Counted from the first letter of the stretch, positions 1 to 5,852 are shown. The stretch is DNA of 5,852 bases from Desulfobacterales bacterium (GCA_030145595.1 JAQYVG010000211.1:1-5852), one strand, 5' to 3'. A program made the numbers and translations. Notes: generated by a model from the letters alone, not told the origin.

Positions 1-659
1 GCGTGCCGGTTTACGGCACCGATATCCCCCATGAGTTGGTGACGCCCACGGGTGCCGCCATCATCGCCGTCCTGGCGGAATCTTTTGGAAAGATGCCGGA
101 TATGGTCGTTGAAAAAAGCGGTTATGGAGCCGGGAAACGTGAACTTGAATCGATTCCGAACCTGTTAAGAGTTATTACCGGAACCGAATCGGATCACTCA
201 GCCGACCGTCAGGCCACCCATCAACAGGGCTCGGTTGTAATTGTGGAGACCTGCATTGATGACATGAATCCGGAAATTTTCTCCTTTCTGATGGAGCGCC
301 TTTTTGACGAAGGGGTGCTCGATGTCTACTGGGTGCCTGTCTTTATGAAGAAAAATCGACCCGGTACCATGGTACAGGTGTTGTGTCGCGAAAATTGCAA
401 AGAGGCTGTCATTGCCTGCATCCTGTCCGAGACCACTTCATCGGGCGTAAGGTTTTACGATGTCGGCCGGCGCACCCTGGCGCGTGAACAAATCACAGTA
501 GACACAATTTACGGTAGTTTGCAGGTAAAACGCATCATTGGTCCGGACGGGAGCGTCAGGATAGTTCCTGAGTATGAAGTTTGTAAAAAAATCGCGCGCG
601 AAAGAAAGATCCCCATAAGGGTTGTATACGATTCCATCATAACTTCGCTCAAGAAATGA
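1..659 (+). CDS. larC: LarC, nickel-pincer cofactor nickel-insertion protein (5'-truncated by window edge)
   Basis: This is the C-terminal part of LarC (old name DUF111 / TIGR00299). In the family, LarC is the CTP-dependent cyclometallase that inserts nickel into the pyridinium bis-thiocarboxylate pincer cofactor of lactate racemase and related enzymes; it is cytoplasmic. About 218 residues are visible. The segment ELVTPTGAAI near the window start and the glycine-rich GYGAG followed by PNLLRV are typical of the family. The LarC2-type region carries CIDDMNPE, PVFMKKNRPGTM and SGVRFYDVGRRTL, and the protein ends normally near IPIRVVYDSI. The family is usually about 400 residues, so roughly the first 180 lie upstream and the GTG at position 3 is not a real start. 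Both visible halves are in one frame, unlike Lactobacillus, where larC1 and larC2 are joined by ribosomal frameshifting. No larB, larE or racemase is in view. The family call is very secure; which enzyme it serves here is unknown. Confidence 0.93.
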   Translation, partial: VPVYGTDIPHELVTPTGAAIIAVLAESFGKMPDMVVEKSGYGAGKRELESIPNLLRVITGTESDHSADRQATHQQGSVVIVETCIDDMNPEIFSFLMERLFDEGVLDVYWVPVFMKKNRPGTMVQVLCRENCKEAVIACILSETTSSGVRFYDVGRRTLAREQITVDTIYGSLQVKRIIGPDGSVRIVPEYEVCKKIARERKIPIRVVYDSIITSLKK

Positions 660-716
660 AACCGTAAGCGATTTCCTTGATGTCCTAAAAAACAGTGGAT
701 TAAGGGCTGCTGTGCG

Positions 717-992
717 ATGGCAATCTTTGGGGTCCACCGCCAAGTATGCTACAAGGTCTTCAGGCGAGAGGTGCTGAAACATATCACTATCGAGGAAGAT
801 AGATTTGGATTTGAGCCTGAAATCACGGCCAAGATTGCCAAACTTGGTTGCCGAATATATGAAATCGGTGTTTCTTATGCGGGCCGTACATATGAGGAAG
901 GCAAAAAAATCCGTTGGCAAGACGGCTTCCGCGCAATTTGGTGCATCTTGAAGTACAACTTATTTTGTCATCGTGGTAAAAGGAAGCTTTAA
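717..992 (+). pseudogene. C-terminal fragment of a family 2 (DPM1-like) glycosyltransferase
   Basis: About 80 residues match the C-terminal end of GT2 enzymes of the dolichol/polyprenyl-phosphate sugar synthase type. Homology starts abruptly at CYKVFRREVL (from 747) and continues through EEDRFGFEPEITAKIAKLGCRIYEI-type sequence, then SYAGRTYEEGKK and ILKYNLF near the end. The parts that bind nucleotide-sugar (the N-terminal PxYNE segment and the DxD motif) are absent. Full-length relatives are about 230 residues or more, and an in-frame stop at 678-680 prevents extension. The ATG at 717 is only the first ATG in the open frame; AAGGG at 702-706 is a poorly spaced possible ribosome binding site. 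The surviving part is undamaged, so the truncation may be recent. It cannot be an active transferase alone. The next intact gene also carries a GT2 domain, of a somewhat different (ALG5-like) sequence, so this is not simply a broken duplicate of it. Confidence 0.75.
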
Positions 993-1003
993 CACAAACA
1001 TTG

Positions 1004-1034
1004 TGAGGATTTTTTCATTAAAAATCTCAGTTTT
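1004..1034 (+). terminator. Possible intrinsic terminator after the GT2 fragment
   Basis: TGAG-(G bulge)-ATTTTT at 1004-1014 pairs with AAAAATCTCA at 1020-1029 around a 5-base loop. This gives a ten-pair stem with one bulged G, followed by G and a run of four T. It begins 12 bases after the stop of the GT2 fragment, where a terminator would be expected. The stem is AT-rich and the T run is short, so termination would be weak. It overlaps a perfect 12-base palindrome, TTTTGATCAAAA (1031-1042), which may be coincidental. Confidence 0.35.
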
Positions 1035-1045
1035 GATCAAAATAG

Positions 1046-1224
1046 ACTAATCCCTCGCTTGCTTTTGCAATGATGCTATTTTTTTAACGGCTGTGACCTG
1101 GCAACAAATAGGATATTGGGAAAACAGCATTACCCTTTTTGAGCATACCCTTGAAGTGACATCCAATGATTGGCTCATACATAACAATCTGGGCGTTGCG
1201 CTGGCAAGGCAGAAACAACCTTAA
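1046..1224 (+). pseudogene. Frameshifted remnant of a membrane-anchored TPR protein
   Basis: Frame 1 from about 1087 reads TAVTWQQIGYWENS, then ITLFEHTLEVTSNDW and LIHNNLGVALARQ, ending at a TAA at 1222-1224. The YWxNSxTLFxHxLxVT...HNNLGVAL pattern is the usual junction between the last transmembrane helix and the first TPR repeat of TMTC-like TPR membrane proteins, which are common in deltaproteobacteria and linked to glycosylation. Just upstream, in another frame, 1052-1084 reads PSLAFAMMLFF, a hydrophobic run like the preceding helix. The two join if one base is gained or lost in the T-run at 1079-1085. Only about 60 codons survive of a protein usually several hundred residues long, and no start codon or ribosome binding site is apparent. 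I call it a decayed relic; the exact upstream edge is uncertain. Confidence 0.6.
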
Positions 1225-1310
1225 AAGGGCATTGATGAGCCGGAAACAAAGTCAATGATATTATTATCTTTTAAGCAAATTTTAATAACAAAAAGTTCTG
1301 GCGCTTTATT

Positions 1311-3716
1311 ATGAAAAATCTGTCTCTCGTGATACCCTGTTATAATGAAAGCGATAATATCAACACCCTCGAAAAGGAGTTGCGACGATTTATACAAGCA
1401 GCCGCTGCCCTGGAATATGAATTTATCTTTGTAAATGACGGCAGCATCGATTCTACCCGCATTCAGCTCGATCAACTAAAAAGAGATCTTCAAGATTACT
1501 ATCCGGATGCCCCCCTTGAAATCAAAGTTATTCATCTTGAAGATAATATTGGAAAGGGCGGGGCCTTAAAAGCCGGCGTGCTTGCCAGCAGCGGAAAGTG
1601 GATTTTGACCCTCGACGCCGACATGGCGACGAAAGCAACGCAGGTGCTTGATTGGGAGGCAGCCAAGTTCGTGGATCTAAGAAGCCCAAGCAGCGCTTGT
1701 GACACAGTCTATATTGGATCAAGGGAGCATCCCGAATCCGTTATCAGCGAAAAACTGCACAGGAGACTGCTGGGCCGCTGTTTTAATCTGTTTGCTCAAT
1801 TGATCGGCAATATTTACACAAAAGATTCTCAGTGCGGATTTAAACTTTATCCTTGCCGTCTGGCCAAAAACTGCTTTCAAAGCCTAAAGGACTTTGGCTG
1901 GGCCCATGATGTTGAAATCCTTATGCGCCTGCTGCGCAAGGGGTATAGTTTCATTGCGCTACCGGTTCAATGGAAAGCGGTTTATCCGAGCAGAGTCAAT
2001 CCTCTTAAAGACTCGTTCCGTATATTTTCAGCATTATTCAGGATGCGGCTGTCGCTCTATTTTTTCGAAGATTTAAAATTTTTTAAAAAGCGTCCGTTTA
2101 TACAAAACAGTACCAAAGGTACGGATCTGTTTTACGAGCGCCTGTCATTTGCTTTTTTCATTGTCTTAACTGCGTTGGTTTTTCTAACCTTTCAGAACTA
2201 CGGCATTTCCTGGGATGAAGAGTTTCAAAACACATATGGCACCAAGGTTCTTAAATACTACACCTCCCTTTTCAATAACAGGGAAGTTTTTCATTACAAC
2301 AATCTTTATCTATATGGAGGGCTTTTTGACGGCATGGTTGCCTTAGTGAACCGATTCTCACCCTTAGGCGAATATGAAACCCGTCATCTTATTAATGCGT
2401 TTGTGGGATTATTTGGGATCTTAGGGAGTTTTAAACTTGGTCGCTATTTGGGGGGAATTCGTGCGGGATTTTGGTCTGCCGTGCTTTTGGCCATAACCGG
2501 CTCCTACTGGGGGCATATGTTTTTCAACCCCAAGGATATTCCGTTTGCAGTCGGCTTTGTTTGGTCCGTCTACTATATGGCTCAATGGATCCGCTACCTG
2601 CCAATGGTTCCTATGGGACTTATCGTGAAGCTGGGTCTTGCCATCGGGTTTACTCTGGGAATACGGGTCGGGGGTTTGCTCTTATTGGCCTATTTGGTTT
2701 TGATTGTTTGGGTGTATTTTTTATACAAACTCTATTTGAAGTTATCAAAAGGGCCGACCGAAGTGAAACATGGTGCTTGGCACCTAATACAAGCGACCTT
2801 GCAGTGCGGAATTCTTTCCTATGCCATCATGCTTATCTGCTGGCCCTGGGCACAACTAAACCCCTTTTTACACCCGTTTATAGCTCTTGAAGAATTTACC
2901 CGGCACAAATGGATAGGAACAATGCTGTTTGACGGTCGCTTCATATGGTCAAACAATCTTCCCTGGCACTATACTATTCAATATCTTTTGATCAAACTAC
3001 CCGAAATCGTTGTTTTATTTTTTTTTCTCAGCTTGTTTTTTTGCACTATTTTTGTGGTAACAAAAAATAAACATGATAACAGGGGACTGACGCTCGGTAC
3101 GTGGGCTTTGCTTGTTTTTACTATAGTATTCCCAATAAGTTACGTAATTTATAGAAAGTCCGTGCTGTACGATGCCATACGTCACTTGTTGTTTGTAATA
3201 CCGTTGATCGGATGTGTCGGAGGAATAACAATCTCCTTAGTCTATGATCGGATCACCAAAACCCGAAAAATCACTGCTGCTTTATTTTCTACAAGTTTGA
3301 TCGTATATATCATCAGTCATGTCGGATTGACCACACAGCTTCACCCCTATGAATATGTCTATTTTAATAAATTTGTCGGCGGACTGACCGGTGCGTACGG
3401 GAAATATGAAACCGACTATTGGGGCACCTCGATGAAAGCGAGTGTTGAAAACCTGGTTTCCTACCTTAAAGAGACCGAAAAAGAGGGTTTTCAGGATAAA
3501 ATATACTTTATCAATACACGTCCACATACCTTGTCTTCGACATACTATTTCCCCAAAAATTTCAGATATACAGATGATACCGGCATCGCCGATTTTCTTA
3601 TTAACATAACTCGTTGGAATTATGGCAAAAGCATTTCAGCCGGCACAGTCGTTTTTGTCGTACAGCGGCTTGGAGTTCCGTTATGTATTGTTAAAGATTT
3701 ACGCAAGTCTAATTAA
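1311..3716 (+). CDS. Fused GT2 glycosyltransferase and GT39/PMT-like GT-C membrane transferase
   Basis: An 801-residue, two-domain protein. Residues 1-245 are a GT2 domain of the ALG5/GtrB/DPM type: LVIPCYNE (6-13), VNDGS (41-45), NIGKGGALKAG, the metal-binding DAD (102-104), QCGFKLY (174-180) and WAHDVE (about 197-202). Such domains transfer a sugar from a nucleotide donor to polyprenyl phosphate on the cytoplasmic face. Residues from about 278 to 675 hold roughly ten hydrophobic segments, the first at 278-294. WDEE (301-304) follows that helix, where GT-C enzymes place their catalytic acidic residue, and FFNPKD (404-409) follows in a later loop. After the last helix come HPYEYVYFN (678-686) and DYWG (702-705), recurrent in this GT39-like group. 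The GT-C half should use a lipid-linked sugar. The start is fixed by the GT2 N-terminus at its normal place; no clear Shine-Dalgarno is seen, only an AT-rich leader. Sugar and acceptor are unknown. Confidence 0.85.
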   Translation: MKNLSLVIPCYNESDNINTLEKELRRFIQAAAALEYEFIFVNDGSIDSTRIQLDQLKRDLQDYYPDAPLEIKVIHLEDNIGKGGALKAGVLASSGKWILTLDADMATKATQVLDWEAAKFVDLRSPSSACDTVYIGSREHPESVISEKLHRRLLGRCFNLFAQLIGNIYTKDSQCGFKLYPCRLAKNCFQSLKDFGWAHDVEILMRLLRKGYSFIALPVQWKAVYPSRVNPLKDSFRIFSALFRMRLSLYFFEDLKFFKKRPFIQNSTKGTDLFYERLSFAFFIVLTALVFLTFQNYGISWDEEFQNTYGTKVLKYYTSLFNNREVFHYNNLYLYGGLFDGMVALVNRFSPLGEYETRHLINAFVGLFGILGSFKLGRYLGGIRAGFWSAVLLAITGSYWGHMFFNPKDIPFAVGFVWSVYYMAQWIRYLPMVPMGLIVKLGLAIGFTLGIRVGGLLLLAYLVLIVWVYFLYKLYLKLSKGPTEVKHGAWHLIQATLQCGILSYAIMLICWPWAQLNPFLHPFIALEEFTRHKWIGTMLFDGRFIWSNNLPWHYTIQYLLIKLPEIVVLFFFLSLFFCTIFVVTKNKHDNRGLTLGTWALLVFTIVFPISYVIYRKSVLYDAIRHLLFVIPLIGCVGGITISLVYDRITKTRKITAALFSTSLIVYIISHVGLTTQLHPYEYVYFNKFVGGLTGAYGKYETDYWGTSMKASVENLVSYLKETEKEGFQDKIYFINTRPHTLSSTYYFPKNFRYTDDTGIADFLINITRWNYGKSISAGTVVFVVQRLGVPLCIVKDLRKSN

Positions 3717-3740
3717 ACTTATGGCAAATTCACTTTTAAA

Positions 3741-3745
3741 AAGGA
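3741..3745 (+). promoter_or_regulatory. Ribosome binding site of the radical SAM gene
   Basis: AAGGA, preceded by more A residues, lies 4 bases before the ATG at 3750. It supports that start over the ATG at 3721, which is out of frame, and the ATG at 3745, which hits a stop after two codons. With only 33 bases between the stop of the glycosyltransferase and this start, and no hairpin between them, cotranscription is likely. Confidence 0.6.
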
Positions 3746-3749
3746 TGAT

Positions 3750-5198
3750 ATGACTCAATTAGATCTGGTTCTGATTTATCCGCCGCTTTCAGTTAGTGAA
3801 AGATATGGGAAGCGTTCAACCGGGCAGGTTGGAGGACATTTGCCGCCCTTAGGAATTGCATCTATCGCAGCCCATTTGTTGGAAAGGGGATATAAGGTAG
3901 ATGTAATTGATGCCCTGGCTCTAAATATGAGTGTTGATGATATTGTAGAATTTATCAGCGAGAGCAGGCCGAAAGCCGTGGGATTTTCAGCACCGACCTC
4001 TATTTTTTTCCGGGCGGTTTACTGTGCGGAAGCTATAAAGAAAAAACTGCCGGACGTCTTGATACTCATTGGAGGTCACCACGCAGCAATTATGCCCAGG
4101 GAGGTCATGAGAAACCACAACTGTTTTGATTTATTGGTTTATGGTGAAGGAGAACTTACTGCCCACGAAATAATGGAGAAATTCAAAACGTTTAAGTATA
4201 AAAGAGAAGCGCTGCTAAATAGTGATTTGTCAAAAATAAGCGGAATTTGTTATAGAAGTGGCGAAAAAATTTCGCAGTCAGAACCGCGAGCATTAATTCC
4301 CGACCTGGATACTTTAACCTTTCCGGCCAGGCATTTGCTTCCGATGGACAGATACATCCCCCTTCCAAACCAATATAAAAGAAAACCTGTTGTGCACATG
4401 GTGGTCATTCGCGGATGTCCCTATCAGTGCGCTTTTTGCTCAAATAATGCAGTTTTTGGCAAAAAGATTCGCGCACGCTCCCCCGCAAGCGTTGTTGAGG
4501 AGATCGAGCATGTTATGCATGAATACGGCGCCAAGGACATTTCTTTTTGGGATGATATGATGACTGCTCAACATAAGTGGATGGACGATTTCTGCCGCTT
4601 GATACTTCAAAAGGGATTAGACATCACCTGGACCTGCTATTCCCGTGTTGATACTGTAACTAAAGAACTCCTTAAAAAAATGAAAGATGCCGGTTGCTGG
4701 AATATTTTCTTTGGTTACGAAGCAGGGGACCAGCAGCTGTTGGATAATATCAACAAGGGCATTTCTCTTGAGCAGATAAGACGATGCAACCGGTGGTGCA
4801 AAGAGGTAGGGATTGAAATTCGTGCCTCTTTCATGCTGGGTTTACCTGGGGAGACTCCAAAATTGGCTCAAAAAACGATCGATTTTGCCAAGGAGCTGGA
4901 TCCTGACTATCCGCAGTTTTGCATAACAACGCCATATCCTGGGACCGAACTATACCGGAATGCGGAAAAATGGGGAAAGCTGGATAAAGATTTTAAAAGA
5001 TATAACATCTGGGAACCTGTTTTTATACCTTATGGATATGAAAACAGTGAACAACTCGTCCAAATGGAAAGACAAGCGATCAGACAATTCTACTTCAGGC
5101 CTAAATATATTCTTTCAAGACTTGTTAAAACAACTTCACTTCAGGATATAAAGAGGAACTTGCTGGGCTTAAGATTTATGTTGGGATTCGTGAAATGA
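3750..5198 (+). CDS. B12-binding-domain radical SAM protein (BchE/HpnR-like class B type)
   Basis: A 482-residue enzyme of the cobalamin-binding radical SAM superfamily. Residues 1-140 form the Rossmann-like B12-binding domain, with LIYPP near the start, PPLG (32-35), GGHH (108-111) and YGEGE (131-135). As in many BchE-type members, there is no classical DxHxxG, so cobalamin would be bound without the lower histidine ligand. The radical SAM core starts at RGCPYQCAFC, with cluster cysteines C223, C227 and C230 in CxxxCxxC spacing. It continues with FWDD (D268-D269), GYEAG (322-326) and LGLPGET (363-369). The C-terminal 80 residues contain FYFRPKYILSRL, a tail common in this group. No SPASM cysteines are seen. 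Family members do methylations, ring formations and other radical C-C chemistry on lipids and natural products, including hopanoids and phosphinates. The specific reaction cannot be told from sequence. Adjacency to the glycosyltransferase suggests a lipid or glycan substrate (inference). Confidence 0.9.
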   Translation: MTQLDLVLIYPPLSVSERYGKRSTGQVGGHLPPLGIASIAAHLLERGYKVDVIDALALNMSVDDIVEFISESRPKAVGFSAPTSIFFRAVYCAEAIKKKLPDVLILIGGHHAAIMPREVMRNHNCFDLLVYGEGELTAHEIMEKFKTFKYKREALLNSDLSKISGICYRSGEKISQSEPRALIPDLDTLTFPARHLLPMDRYIPLPNQYKRKPVVHMVVIRGCPYQCAFCSNNAVFGKKIRARSPASVVEEIEHVMHEYGAKDISFWDDMMTAQHKWMDDFCRLILQKGLDITWTCYSRVDTVTKELLKKMKDAGCWNIFFGYEAGDQQLLDNINKGISLEQIRRCNRWCKEVGIEIRASFMLGLPGETPKLAQKTIDFAKELDPDYPQFCITTPYPGTELYRNAEKWGKLDKDFKRYNIWEPVFIPYGYENSEQLVQMERQAIRQFYFRPKYILSRLVKTTSLQDIKRNLLGLRFMLGFVK

Positions 5199-5389
5199 AA
5201 ATGGATTATCCGCTTCCCTCCTTGGATCCTCTTGAGGCCACTTTACCAATATCCCTCCCTGGGGTCTTGGAGGAATGAGTCTCTCTATTGGAGGCGTGAG
5301 TGCTTTAGCGATAACTTCATGTCCGGTCTTTGATGATGAAATCTTTGGTTTTATAATCATCGAATCTCATAAATATGTTCCGATTAATT

Positions 5390-5414
5390 ATGTTAAGTTG
5401 TTGGCATGTTAAGT
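5390..5414 (+). repeat. Short tandem-like direct repeat ATGTTAAGT
   Basis: The 9-mer ATGTTAAGT occurs at 5390-5398 and again at 5406-5414, a 16-base period. It sits about 75 bases before the pgpA start and just before the hairpin. Two copies of a 9-mer at 16-base spacing could be a binding site or chance; I have no candidate regulator. Confidence 0.35.
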
Positions 5415-5420
5415 GATTCT

Positions 5421-5443
5421 ATGAGATCGCAAAGCGATTTCAT
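5421..5443 (+). promoter_or_regulatory. Strong stem-loop in the pgpA leader
   Basis: ATGAGATCGC (5421-5430) pairs with GCGATTTCAT (5434-5443) around an AAA loop. The stem has ten pairs, all Watson-Crick except one G-T wobble. No T-run follows on either strand, so it is not a textbook intrinsic terminator. It ends 38 bases before the pgpA ATG. It could be a Rho-linked or processed 3' end of the upstream operon, an RNA control element for pgpA, or a symmetric protein-binding site. Confidence 0.45.
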
Positions 5444-5481
5444 TGCTTGACAAATACCATGCCAGATAATAGAGACAGGGC

Positions 5482-5852
5482 ATGAATTTCAAACAGAAAG
5501 CGGTCATGTTTCTGGCGACCGGCTGTTATGTCGGGCACATTTCCTTTGCTCCCGGCACCTTTGGTTCCATCCTGGGGCTTCCGCTTTGTTTTCTTCTATC
5601 TAAAACCGATCTGCCGGTAGCTGTCCTGCTGGCTGTATTATTTATTTTCTTTGCCGTTCTGGTATCCCAGGAGGCTGAGAAAATTTTAGGCAAAAAAGAT
5701 CCCGGCGCTATTGTTGTTGATGAAATCGCAGGCATTGTGGTAACGTTAATAGGTTTGCCCTTTAATCTGTTTTTCGCGTCAACAGGTTTTATCATCTTCA
5801 GAATTCTGGATATCTTTAAGCCTTATCCGATTCGCCTGGCGGAGAAACATTT
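5482..5852 (+). CDS. pgpA: Phosphatidylglycerophosphatase A (3'-truncated by window edge)
   Basis: The first 123 residues of PgpA, the inner-membrane enzyme that removes phosphate from phosphatidylglycerol phosphate to make phosphatidylglycerol. The sequence aligns by eye with the family: SFAPGTFGSILGLP near the N-terminus (GTFGS at 25-29; the E. coli protein has GTWGS), KDPGAIVVDEIAG with the acidic pair D80-E81, then VTLIGLP and FRILDIFKPYPIR with D110 and the KPxP motif. Hydrophobic segments around 30-65 and 82-108 fit the multi-pass family topology. Relatives are about 150-170 residues, so about 30-45 residues are missing, including the conserved GGxGIMxDD-type segment expected beyond the edge. 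The ATG at 5482 is chosen because it gives the normal N-terminal length. The preceding ACAGGG is a weak and close Shine-Dalgarno. The frame stays open to the end of the window. Confidence 0.93.
   Translation, partial: MNFKQKAVMFLATGCYVGHISFAPGTFGSILGLPLCFLLSKTDLPVAVLLAVLFIFFAVLVSQEAEKILGKKDPGAIVVDEIAGIVVTLIGLPFNLFFASTGFIIFRILDIFKPYPIRLAEKH

Larger units (their letters stand above)
5199..5481. other. Intergenic region between the radical SAM gene and pgpA
   Basis: I recognise no gene in this 283-base gap. Two short + strand open frames exist: ATG 5195 to TGA 5278 (27 codons, overlapping the upstream stop as ATGA) and ATG 5275 to TAA 5412 (45 codons, with GGAGGA directly abutting the ATG, too close for a normal ribosome binding site). 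Neither resembles a known protein. They overlap each other by 4 bases, so they could also be one frameshifted relic. The second half is AT-rich and holds the short repeat and hairpin listed separately. A promoter for pgpA should lie here, but I find no well-spaced -35/-10 pair. Confidence 0.5.

Noticed and set aside
438..920. 160-codon open frame on the minus strand
   Set aside because: It lies opposite the end of larC and the GT2 fragment, both with clear family motifs on the + strand. Its own product shows no recognisable motif and it has no sensible ribosome binding site.
1232..1264. TTGATG and TATTAT as a promoter for the fusion gene
   Set aside because: The spacing is about 21 bases, too long. 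The AT-rich leader makes -10-like hexamers common by chance.
2471..2890. 139-codon + strand open frame inside the fusion glycosyltransferase
   Set aside because: It is out of frame with the GT-C domain, whose motifs and membrane helices run through this region; the alternative product is not recognisable.
5169..5360. 63-codon minus-strand open frame across the end of the radical SAM gene and the gap
   Set aside because: Proline-rich product with no family resemblance, overlapping the real gene end; no ribosome binding site of note.
5447..5470. TTGACA followed by GATAAT as a pgpA promoter
   Set aside because: The -35-like hexamer (5447-5452) and the -10-like hexamer (5465-5470) are only 12 bases apart, too short for a sigma-70 promoter, and no better-placed -10 follows.
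5526..5795. 89-codon minus-strand open frame opposite pgpA
   Set aside because: The + strand encodes unmistakable PgpA motifs here, so this is a shadow frame.
1..5852. CRISPR arrays, tRNA or rRNA genes, transposases, insertion-sequence ends
   Set aside because: I looked for repeated units, a tRNA-like cloverleaf with a T-loop, and transposase motifs, and found none I could support.

Overview
The window looks like a chromosomal segment from a Gram-negative, anaerobe-type bacterium. The deltaproteobacterial / Desulfobacterota lineage is my best guess. It rests on the style of the glycosyltransferase, TPR and cobalamin-type radical SAM proteins, and on larC and pgpA as housekeeping flanks. This is inference, because there is no rRNA or other phylogenetic marker here. 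All recognisable genes lie on the + strand.

Layout. (1) Positions 1-659 hold the 3' part of larC, for nickel-pincer cofactor synthesis; its 5' end lies outside the window. (2) Positions 660-1310 hold no intact gene. The stretch is a small graveyard containing the C-terminal end of a family 2 glycosyltransferase (717-992), a terminator-like hairpin (1004-1034), and a frameshifted scrap of a membrane-anchored TPR protein (about 1046-1224). (3) Positions 1311-3716 encode an 801-residue protein that joins an ALG5/GtrB-like GT2 domain to a multi-pass GT-C (GT39/PMT-like) domain. (4) Positions 3750-5198 encode a B12-binding-type radical SAM enzyme, 33 bases downstream with a good ribosome binding site, so probably in the same operon. 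(5) Positions 5199-5481 are non-coding as far as I can tell, with a strong 10-bp hairpin at 5421-5443. (6) Positions 5482-5852 hold the 5' part of pgpA, phosphatidylglycerophosphatase A, which runs off the window.

How the parts fit. larC and pgpA are housekeeping-type genes. The material between them (two glycosylation-type relics, the GT2/GT-C fusion and the radical SAM enzyme) looks like an accessory surface-glycan or glycolipid module that was inserted and has partly decayed. In the fusion, the cytoplasmic GT2 half would charge a polyprenyl phosphate with a sugar. The membrane GT-C half could then transfer that sugar to an acceptor at the outer face of the inner membrane. The radical SAM enzyme could modify the lipid, the sugar or the acceptor. 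The last two steps are hypotheses from domain content and adjacency only.
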